Source of the DNA: JBBQRS01 sp038214535
GTDB lineage: Bacteria; Chloroflexota; Anaerolineae; CG2-30-64-16
Length of the DNA: 17,272 bases
Reading direction: 5' to 3'
Assembly: GCA_038214535.1 (NCBI GenBank)
Contig: JBBQRS010000106.1
Span: forward strand, 1 to 17,272
Shown here piece by piece: positions 11,779 to 17,272 of this stretch (the first letter of the stretch is position 1; each line of letters starts with the position of its first letter). The notes beneath the pieces are model-generated. The model had not been told where the DNA came from and did not search any database. It saw nothing but the letters and a program-made list of their open reading frames with translations. Position numbers and translations under genes: made by a program.

Positions 11779-12492
11779 CTATTGGATAGGGTAGCTGAAC
11801 AGGACGACTAGCCCGCTGATGAAGACGACAAACGACAGCGCGAGCATCATCGCGTCCACCATCCGCGATTGGAATTTGCCGCTGATGCCGCCGAAGAAGA
11901 GCACCGAAGCGAAGATGACCGTCAACAGTACATAGCGGTCGGAAATCTGGTTGGCATTGTCGGCCAGGGCCGTCTTGTCGGCGGCTTCCTGTTCAGCCTG
12001 GTGGGCCAGCCCGGTTTCAGGCAGCACGTATTCGGACATGACGAACGGCGAAGCCGGCGCGGCGGGGTTCTCCAGCGGTTTGGTAGCAATCCACGCATCG
12101 CTGGCCGTCTTGAGTTCCGGCGGGAAACGCTGATAGATGAAGTCGGCCAGCCGCATATTATCTTCGCTGTAGGCTACGATCCACTGGGTGAAAAGGTTGG
12201 CCTGGATGCTGAGTCGCTGCGTGGCCTGATTGGTGAATGTTGCGGCCTTCAGGTTAGCCGCGCCGGCCTCCGCCCGATACTGCGTCTCATCGCCGCCCCA
12301 CAGCGTTGATTGGTAGCCGCTCCACGCGGTGGCGACCGTCGCCAGCGCCAGCACCACCGCCGAGAGAAACTCGACCCAGCGGTCGAAGCGGCTGACCTGC
12401 AATTCTTCCTGCGACAGCGCGCGCTGGAATTGGTGGGCGACATTGCGGTCCGTTGGTTCTTCCGGCTCGATGGATGCTGGCGGTTCGTTCAC
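11779..12492 (-). CDS. three-TM membrane protein of unknown function
   Basis: The 237-residue protein has an acidic N-terminus and an amphipathic stretch (QFQRALSQEELQVSRFDRWV). One membrane helix lies at about 40-57, then a soluble loop of about 125 residues, and two helices at 187-203 and 213-233. In the loop, WSGYQSTLWGGDETQYRAEA and NQATQRLSIQANLFTQWI resemble the architecture of uncharacterised DUF4337-like membrane proteins. The family name is tentative. The loop probably faces the outside if the N-terminus is cytoplasmic. The start is GTG 12492, with AGGAG 8 nt upstream and a TATAAT box. Confidence 0.78.
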   Translation of the reverse strand: MNEPPASIEPEEPTDRNVAHQFQRALSQEELQVSRFDRWVEFLSAVVLALATVATAWSGYQSTLWGGDETQYRAEAGAANLKAATFTNQATQRLSIQANLFTQWIVAYSEDNMRLADFIYQRFPPELKTASDAWIATKPLENPAAPASPFVMSEYVLPETGLAHQAEQEAADKTALADNANQISDRYVLLTVIFASVLFFGGISGKFQSRMVDAMMLALSFVVFISGLVVLFSYPIQ

Positions 12493-12534
12493 CCTGCGTG
12501 CTCCTGGCGATTGTGATGATGTGACTGCCGGAGG

Positions 12535-12563
12535 ATTATAGCACGCGCGCGCCGGGGGATAAA
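12535..12563 (-). promoter_or_regulatory. putative promoter of the three-TM protein gene
   Basis: On the minus strand a consensus TATAAT (12535-12540) lies 17 nt from a weak TTTATC (12558-12563). The adjoining repeat starts directly upstream. The -10 is strong and the -35 is poor. Confidence 0.5.
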
Positions 12564-12568
12564 GGCGC

Positions 12569-12680
12569 GGAGGGGCGGAGGGGCGGAGGAGCAGAGGAGC
12601 AGAGGAGCGGAGGGGCAGAGGGGGTGAGGGGCACGTCGTCTGGCTCCTCTCCCCCTGGGAGAGGTTGGGTGAGGGGCCGG
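12569..12680 (+). repeat. GGAGGGGC word array plus GGGAGAGG stem-loop, copy 1
   Basis: About eight G-rich words of 8 nt (GGAGGGGC, GGAGGAGC, AGAGGAGC and variants) cover 12569-12632. The linker CGTCGTCTGGCTC follows, then a stem CCTCTCCC (12646-12653)/GGGAGAGG (12657-12664), and TTGGGTGAGGG. The order is the same at 13605-13680 and 15021-15103. The gap 12493-12866 holds a promoter, this element, and the hairpin at 12728-12820. Confidence 0.85.
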
Positions 12681-12727
12681 CGCGTCAAAGGTCAGCGTTG
12701 TCGCGTTCAGCACCTGTGGGCCGCGAA

Positions 12728-12820
12728 CCCTTTGGACCACTAAATGCACGAAATAGCGCTAAAGACACGAAAGACTTTCGCGTCTTTCGTGTCTTTTCGT
12801 GCGTTTCGTGGTCCAAAGGG
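12728..12820. repeat. GACCAC/ACACGAAA stem-loop
   Basis: The outer arms CCCTTTGGACCAC (12728-12740) and GTGGTCCAAAGGG (12808-12820) pair perfectly. Inner arms share GCACGAAA and AAGACACGAAAGAC, with one extra word on the left side. The element is related to the 60-nt modules at 7589 and 9001. It lies just upstream of the M23 peptidase gene. Confidence 0.88.
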
Positions 12821-12866
12821 ATGCCGATCACAGAACATGATACCCGATCATGCGATACTACTCTGT

Positions 12867-13604
12867 ATGAAACGTGTAACGCGATTTGCATCATTACACC
12901 GGTGGGCGCGGGTTTTCCAGCTTCTCATCGGCTTGTTGCTTGTGGTCGCCCCGGCGGCTGTGTCGGCGCAAACGCCGGAACCGACCGGGGAGCGCCCCTT
13001 CATCCTGCCGTTCGCCGGGCCGCCCGGCCCCGATACGTGGCTGTTGGGCCAGACCTATGGCAACACCGTCGGCGCGTATTTCAACCGCGCGACGACCTAT
13101 CGTTATAGCCAGGGGATTCACTTCGGCGTTGATCTCTCCGCGCCGTGTGGCACGGAGATCGTGGCGATTGCCGACGGCGTGGTGGGGCTGGTAGACGCGC
13201 GGGCCTACGGCTCGCTCCCACACAACCTCATCATTGACCACCCGCAACTTGGCTACGCCTCGCTCTACGGCCACTTGCTCGAACGCCCGAACCTGCAACC
13301 GGGGCAGCAGGTTAAGGCGGGCCAGGCGATCGCCCTGAGCGGCGACCCCGACGAGACCTGCCGCGGCCGCCCACACCTGCACCTGGAGATTCGTGACTAT
13401 CCGGGCCGGGCCTGGAAATACAACCCCATCCTCCTGATTGCCACTGATTGGGATAACCTGGCGCTGGTGGGCTCGTTCCGCTCCGGCTTCGAGCGCGACC
13501 TCGACGAGCCGCGCAAGTGGCAGCAGCTCGACGATCAGCCCCCGGCAGTCAGCGGCGGCCGGCTGCTCAACGATTTCGCCAATCCCTGGCCGCGCGCGCG
13601 ATAA
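12867..13604 (+). CDS. secreted M23-family (LytM-type) metallopeptidase
   Basis: The 245-residue protein has a signal peptide (VFQLLIGLLLVVAPAAVSA, cut near 34) and a LytM domain. The zinc ligands are H85 and D89 in GIHFGVDLSAP and H172 in RPHLHLEI; H136 (LYGHL) and H170 are the catalytic histidines. All five are present, so an active endopeptidase on peptidoglycan cross-links or another Gly-rich peptide outside the membrane is expected. Family context also allows a role in cell separation. ATG 12867 is chosen because the signal peptide starts there, but no Shine-Dalgarno sequence is visible. GATACT at 12854-12859 would suit a leaderless transcript. The frame is open upstream to 12744, but that part is repeat DNA. 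Confidence 0.92.
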   Translation: MKRVTRFASLHRWARVFQLLIGLLLVVAPAAVSAQTPEPTGERPFILPFAGPPGPDTWLLGQTYGNTVGAYFNRATTYRYSQGIHFGVDLSAPCGTEIVAIADGVVGLVDARAYGSLPHNLIIDHPQLGYASLYGHLLERPNLQPGQQVKAGQAIALSGDPDETCRGRPHLHLEIRDYPGRAWKYNPILLIATDWDNLALVGSFRSGFERDLDEPRKWQQLDDQPPAVSGGRLLNDFANPWPRAR

Positions 13605-13680
13605 GACCGCAGAGGGGCGGAGGAGCAGGGGAGCACAGCGGTCTGGCTCCTTCCCCTCTGGGAGAGGCTGGGTGAGGGAC
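13605..13680 (+). repeat. GGAGGGGC array plus GGGAGAGG stem-loop, copy 2
   Basis: It starts at the M23 stop codon with GACCGC (13605-13610), which pairs with GCGGTC (13638-13643) around a short G-rich array. CTGGCTCC, an imperfect CCTTCCC/GGGAGAGG stem, and CTGGGTGAGGG follow. It is shorter than copies 1 and 3 and in the same orientation. Confidence 0.8.
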
Positions 13681-13682
13681 CG

Positions 13683-13739
13683 GTTCGTGGTGCGCTCGTG
13701 AGCGTGCCGCGGGGCGGCATCACGGCCGCACTACGAACG
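13683..13739. repeat. GTTCGTAGTGCG-family inverted repeat
   Basis: Outer arms GTTCGTGGTGCG (13683-13694) and CGCACTACGAAC (13728-13739) pair at 11 of 12 positions. The inner GTGCCGC/GCGGCAT part pairs weakly. It is a relative of 10926-10990 and 8421-8444. It lies 15 nt before the lipoprotein start codon. Confidence 0.78.
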
Positions 13740-13754
13740 GGATGGAGCCTGGTT

Positions 13755-15014
13755 ATGGACGACAATAAATCCGCAAAGGCAGCACGACGCACGGGGTCAT
13801 CCGTCCCCTGGCGGGGATCTGCGATTTATCCGCTCTTATCCGTTGCCGCGTTCCTGATCATGTTGGCGCTGGCCGGATGCAGCGGCGAGGCCGCGATTGG
13901 GCCGCAAACTGCGGTCGCGTACGTTGAACCTGTCACACCCGCCACCCCCACTACGCTGCCAACCGCGACCTTCACGCCGACCTCTGCGCCAACTGTGACA
14001 CCTTTGCCCACGTTGACGCCATCACCGACGCTCACGCCGACGCCAACTGCGACCCCCGCGCCGCAACCTGTGCGCCTGACCGAGGGCGGCTGCTGCACGC
14101 AGCCCTTCTGGTCGCCCGACGGCGCGGAGGTGCGCTTCATTGACCGTCTGCCCGATGATCCGCGGGTGGGTATCTGGGGCGTGGCGCTGGCCGAGCCGGG
14201 ATCAGTGGCGTTCGTGACCGAGCGCGTCGAAGCCAGCCTTTCCGATGGCGATTATTTGGTCGAAACAACCGCTAACACGACGACCATCGAGCGGCTATCT
14301 GACGGTGCGCGCTGGACCGTGCCCGCGCGTGGGGAACGCGTGGGTATCTCGCCCGGCCAAACGCGCATCGCGTGGATTGATGGCAACGATAGTGTCTCGC
14401 CCGACCAACAGGTGAACACCGTCTGGGTCGCCAACCTCGACGGGTCGGAAGCGCGCAAACTCGTCACGCTGCGTCGGGGCGGATTAAGCGGGTGGATCTC
14501 GGATGATGCGCTGTTAGTGAGCGGCCGGGAGAGCGCGACGGCGACCGATCAGGTGTTGTGGGCCGCGCCGCTGAATGCCAGTCCGCCGGTCGAGCTGGCG
14601 CGCGCCGAGCGGTTGCGTAGTTCGCAGGTGTCGCCCTCGGGCGCGTGGGTGGCCTACTACGTCACATTCGACGCCGACCCCGCACGCAACGGGTTGTGGA
14701 TCGCGCGTACCGATGGCAGCAACCGGCGGCAGATCCCGCAGGAACTGTTCGGCAGCTATCAGTGGCGCGGCTGCCCCGGCGTGTGTGACCCCGCCGAGGC
14801 AGCGTTGCTCATTGTGCCGTTGCAGCCGGGCGCGGCGTATCACGAACTGTGGCAGGTGCGCGCGGCCGGCGGCGAGCCGCAACGCCTCACCGACCTTGCC
14901 GTCACCCCGTTCAAGATCGCCAACGGCGACTGGCGCGTCTCCCCGGATGGCCGCTACGTGGCCTATGTGGAGAGCGAGGATCGGAATATCTGGGCGCTGC
15001 CGCTGCCGGAGTAG
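13755..15014 (+). CDS. lipoprotein with Thr/Pro linker and TolB/PD40-like beta-propeller
   Basis: The 419-residue protein has a lipoprotein signal (LLSVAAFLIMLALAGC, lipid-modified C42). A Thr/Pro linker follows at about 59-104 (PTATFTPTSAPTVTPLP). A beta-propeller of TolB/PD40 blades follows: QPFWSPDGAEVRFID (116-130), VGISPGQTRIAWIDG, VWVANLDGSEARKLVTL, SQVSPSGAWVAYYV, LWIARTDGSNRRQIP and WRVSPDGRYVAYVE. It should sit on the outer face of the membrane and bind other molecules rather than catalyse. The Thr/Pro linker plus PD40 design is shared with the damaged gene at 9148-9984. ATG 13755 follows GGAG (13744-13747), and an earlier in-frame start at 13698 falls in repeat DNA. Confidence 0.88.
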   Translation: MDDNKSAKAARRTGSSVPWRGSAIYPLLSVAAFLIMLALAGCSGEAAIGPQTAVAYVEPVTPATPTTLPTATFTPTSAPTVTPLPTLTPSPTLTPTPTATPAPQPVRLTEGGCCTQPFWSPDGAEVRFIDRLPDDPRVGIWGVALAEPGSVAFVTERVEASLSDGDYLVETTANTTTIERLSDGARWTVPARGERVGISPGQTRIAWIDGNDSVSPDQQVNTVWVANLDGSEARKLVTLRRGGLSGWISDDALLVSGRESATATDQVLWAAPLNASPPVELARAERLRSSQVSPSGAWVAYYVTFDADPARNGLWIARTDGSNRRQIPQELFGSYQWRGCPGVCDPAEAALLIVPLQPGAAYHELWQVRAAGGEPQRLTDLAVTPFKIANGDWRVSPDGRYVAYVESEDRNIWALPLPE

Positions 15015-15020
15015 CAGCGA

Positions 15021-15205
15021 AGGTACGGAGGAGCGGAGGGGCAGAGGGGCGGAGGGCGCGCGTCGTCTGGCTCCTCTCCCTTTGGGAGAGGTTGGGTGAG
15101 GGCTGAGGCGCATCAATACCGACTGGCCCTTACGCGCCCGTTCGCATCTGAGGATGCTCACTCCTCCGCCCTTCCGCCCCTCCGCCCCTCCGCTCCTTCA
15201 CCTCC
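15021..15205. repeat. GGAGGGGC array, GGGAGAGG stem-loop and inverted array, copy 3
   Basis: The left G-rich array (15021-15056) pairs with a C-rich array at 15161-15205 (GGAGCGGAGGGGC against its complement), forming long imperfect arms. Between them sit CGTCGTCTGGCTC, a stem CCTCTCCC (15073-15080)/GGGAGAGG (15084-15091), GTTGGGTGAGGG and about 60 nt of other sequence. It fills the gap between two convergent genes and probably insulates them. Confidence 0.82.
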
Positions 15206-16108
15206 TCACAGTCCGTCGTCGGCGCGCCAATCCTGGCCCCAGCGGGCGTCAATCGTATCGGCCACGAGCTGATAGCGGATGTCTGTGGAGAGGCGCATCC
15301 GCCCGTCGGTCGCCATGTTCTGCGTCGCGGCGTGGATCATGTAGGAGTTGTGGATCATCATGTCGCCGGCCTCGTAATCCGCGACCAGCCAGCGCGCGTC
15401 CAGTCGCTCGGCCAGCGAGGGCAGGTCTTTGGTGAGCCAGCCGCCCGCAACCATGTGCTTGTTGTACGCGCTGATGCGCTCCTGCGGCGACAGGTCGGTG
15501 CTTTTCGCGATGAACTCCGCCTCCATCTGCCGGCCCCACCCGTCCGAACCTTCCAGGTAGACCAGCCCGCCCATCTCCACCGGCGTGTCGCCGATGGGAA
15601 TCCAGCTCGTGTAGACGCGCTCCGTGCCCCCGCGCAGGTAGGTCAGGTCGTAGTGCCCGCCGGTTGAGTTGACGTCGTCCGGCTTCGTGAAGCGGATGAT
15701 CTTGCGCTTGTGCAGGTAGACCTCGCCGCCCAGCGCCTCTTCGTAGAACTCGCGGACGCGCGGCGAGAGGCAGAACGCCTCGTAGGATGCCCAGCGCGCC
15801 GCCTCGAACAGCTTTTTCGTGACCAGATCCTTATTCTCGCCCGCGCCCGCGTAGATGCCCTCGACCGGGTCCACGCCGGGCATCAGCAAGCCCATATCCT
15901 CGAACCCCGCGAAGAAGCGCCGCCGGAACGCCAGCACGGCGGCGCGATCCAGCGCGCCCTTCAGCCACACGTAGCCCTGCGCGCGGTAAATCTCCCACAG
16001 GTCGCGCACCGGCAACGCCGCGTCGGTCGGCGTCAAGCGCCCCAGCCGCGCCGGCGCGTCCGACAACACATACCCGTTGCTTATCAAAGGCTCACTTCGC
16101 GTTTGCAC
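15206..16108 (-). CDS. phytanoyl-CoA dioxygenase (PhyH) family protein
   Basis: The product is about 300 residues and has the double-stranded beta-helix of Fe(II)/2-oxoglutarate oxygenases. The iron ligands are H152 and D154 in GGHYDLTYLRGG and H259 in NSYMIHAATQN, followed by R272 in MRLSTDIRYQ, which likely binds the 2-oxoglutarate carboxylate. The N-terminal YRAQGYVWLKGALD matches the family's 'GY..v.g.l' opening. It should hydroxylate a small molecule in the cytoplasm; the substrate is not readable. GTG 16108 is preferred because GGAGGTGA lies 5 nt upstream. The GTG at 16114 would itself be part of that ribosome-binding site. It follows the UroD-like gene on the same strand, 113 nt downstream. 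Confidence 0.9.
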   Translation of the reverse strand: MQTRSEPLISNGYVLSDAPARLGRLTPTDAALPVRDLWEIYRAQGYVWLKGALDRAAVLAFRRRFFAGFEDMGLLMPGVDPVEGIYAGAGENKDLVTKKLFEAARWASYEAFCLSPRVREFYEEALGGEVYLHKRKIIRFTKPDDVNSTGGHYDLTYLRGGTERVYTSWIPIGDTPVEMGGLVYLEGSDGWGRQMEAEFIAKSTDLSPQERISAYNKHMVAGGWLTKDLPSLAERLDARWLVADYEAGDMMIHNSYMIHAATQNMATDGRMRLSTDIRYQLVADTIDARWGQDWRADDGL

Positions 16109-16118
16109 AGTCACCTCC

Positions 16119-16221
16119 GGGAATTAGGAATTGAGAATTACGAATGATATACGCACGAGACTCACCGATCATGCGTAAGCTGTAACCCATTCTCGATTCG
16201 TAATTCCTAATTCGTAATTCC
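16119..16221. repeat. AATTACGAATT-family inverted repeat
   Basis: The left arm (GAATTAGGAATTGAGAATTA, from 16121) and the right arm (16190-16221, ending TTCGTAATTCC) are AT-rich and nearly complementary. About 45 nt of unrelated sequence lies between. It occupies the whole gap between the UroD-like stop and the PhyH ribosome-binding site. A single-arm relative is at 5518-5540. Confidence 0.75.
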
Positions 16222-17265
16222 TCAACTCCAGCCGCACGCGTATCCCTCTTCGTACATCGCCACGATGTTCTCGACCGGGCTGACGGGCTGGAGGTTGTGG
16301 CATGGCGCGAGGATGTAGCCGCCGCCCGCGCCGAGGATGCGCAGGTTGTCGCGTACTTCCTGGCGCACCTCTTCGACCGTGCCGAAGGGCAGCGTGTACT
16401 GGTTGTCCATCGCCCCGTGGAAGATCAGGTCGTCGCCGAAGTCGGTCTTCAGCCCCTCGCGCGCCATCCCCTTCGAGCGCCACTGGATCGGATTCAGCAC
16501 GTCAATCCCCAGCTCGATCATGTCGGGCAGGATCGCGCGACAGTTGCCGTCGTTGTGGTGGAACGCGTACGCGCCCGCCGAGTGCGCCAGGTCAATCATG
16601 CGCTTCATGCGCGGCAGCAAGAAGGTGCGCAGGTGGCGCTTCGAGACCATCAGGTTCTCTTGCCCGCCCATGTCCTCCGCGATATAGCTGATCATGATCT
16701 TGCCGGGAATCTGCTCATAGATGCGCGTTGAGTTGACATAAGCGAGATCGAAGAGCTTATCCAGGCAGTAATGCACGATGTCGGGATGCTCGACGAGGTC
16801 CATGAAGGCCTGTTCGTCGCCGCGCAGGTCTTTGTAGGTGAGGAACGGCTCGGAGCCGCCGCCCTGGATGGGGTAGTGCTCCCACCCTACGATCTGGTCG
16901 GGGATGCCGCTATAGTCCATCCAGTCGGGGTTGGGCCAGGTGTAGTTGGCCTCGATTTCTGCCACGGAGTTATAGGCGGCCAGCGGGTTGGTTGCCGCCT
17001 CTGCGTAGACCCCCGTGCCGTAGTCAATGTCGCGGTAGCCGATGCCGAAGATGTCGGTCTTCGGCGGCAGGGCGGGGCCGGCGTACTTCGGGCCCACGTG
17101 GATCACGAAGTCCACGTGCAATGACTGGAGCATCGCGCGCCGGTCGCTGATGCTGGTGTAGCTCTTCAGCTTCGCCTCGAACTCCGGCGTGCTCCAGTAA
17201 TCCATCGGGACGCGATCGGGCGTCTGGCGGGTCAGCACGGCCAGCCAGCGCTCGCGCGGGGACAT
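16222..17265 (-). CDS. uroporphyrinogen decarboxylase-like (UroD/MtaA superfamily) protein
   Basis: The 347-residue protein has the UroD-superfamily layout: SPRERWLAVLTRQTPDRVPMD (2-22), AYAFHHNDGNCRAILPDMIE (232-251), GIDVLNPIQW (253-262), FHGAMDNQYTLPFGT (282-296) and GGGYILAPCHNLQP (314-327). The arginine-rich N-terminal loop of true HemE is absent, so haem synthesis is unlikely. H323 with C322, and H236/H237, could be metal ligands as in MtaA-type methyl-transferring members, which points to demethylation or a related small-molecule reaction. This is inference. ATG 17265 is at the window edge, so the ribosome-binding site and upstream neighbours are not visible. Co-orientation with the PhyH gene suggests a shared pathway. 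Confidence 0.85.
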   Translation of the reverse strand: MSPRERWLAVLTRQTPDRVPMDYWSTPEFEAKLKSYTSISDRRAMLQSLHVDFVIHVGPKYAGPALPPKTDIFGIGYRDIDYGTGVYAEAATNPLAAYNSVAEIEANYTWPNPDWMDYSGIPDQIVGWEHYPIQGGGSEPFLTYKDLRGDEQAFMDLVEHPDIVHYCLDKLFDLAYVNSTRIYEQIPGKIMISYIAEDMGGQENLMVSKRHLRTFLLPRMKRMIDLAHSAGAYAFHHNDGNCRAILPDMIELGIDVLNPIQWRSKGMAREGLKTDFGDDLIFHGAMDNQYTLPFGTVEEVRQEVRDNLRILGAGGGYILAPCHNLQPVSPVENIVAMYEEGYACGWS

Positions 17266-17272
17266 GGTTTCT

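Noticed and set aside
1..17272. tRNA, rRNA, riboswitch or phage attachment sites
   Set aside because: No cloverleaf, rRNA-like stretch, known riboswitch core or integrase-linked direct repeat was seen by eye. A covariance-model search would be needed to exclude small RNAs.

Overview
The window looks like a chromosomal segment of a Chloroflexota bacterium, probably Anaerolineae-like. This is inferred from its high GC content, exported proteins with Thr/Pro 'TPTPT' linkers, STAND/TPR proteins, and intergenic DNA filled with short-word palindromic repeats. No rRNA or tRNA is present, so the placement is indirect.

Layout. 1-121: the 3' end of an IS630-type transposase. 142-286: two tandem repeat copies leading into a nitroreductase gene (293-802, +). 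881-3307 (-): a large NLR-like protein (EAD1-like domain, NB-ARC NTPase, seven TPRs). 3437-4195 (-): a GNAT acetyltransferase. 4402-5169 (+): an exported two-repeat Gly/Arg-rich protein. 5574-7586 (+): a GH42 beta-galactosidase with a clear sigma70-type promoter, bracketed by inverted copies of a composite repeat. 7723-8376 (-): a cytidylate-kinase-like protein. 8566-8922 (-): a small hypothetical protein. 9148-11615 (-): a damaged cell-surface locus. 11779-12492 (-): a three-TM membrane protein. 12867-13604 (+): a secreted M23 peptidase. 13755-15014 (+): a TolB/PD40-type lipoprotein. 15206-16108 (-): a phytanoyl-CoA-dioxygenase-like enzyme. 16222-17265 (-): a uroporphyrinogen-decarboxylase/MtaA-like enzyme.

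The 9148-11615 locus holds, in transcription order, a YbaY-like exported protein, a 5'-truncated TasA/camelysin-like fragment, a SipW-type signal peptidase with a one-base frameshift in a C5 run, and a TPT-linker PD40 protein with an in-frame amber codon. The last two overlap by 4 bp. The frameshift joins the peptidase reading frame to the next gene. This looks like a SipW/TasA-type surface-fibre export module that is decaying, or that contains sequencing errors.

The most pervasive unexplained signal is intergenic. Nearly every gap holds a long stem-loop built from tandem words of about 8 nt. At least nine word families are present (CACGAAGG, ACGCGGAG, GGATAAAC, GACAAGTA, GGAGGGGC, AATTACG, GGCTTCAGCC, GTAGTGCGCAC, CCTGACAGGTTT). 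Some supply a ribosome-binding site, the last codons of a gene, or a flank next to a promoter. Most genes appear to be single transcription units separated by these hairpins. Only the SipW-PD40 pair shows translational coupling.
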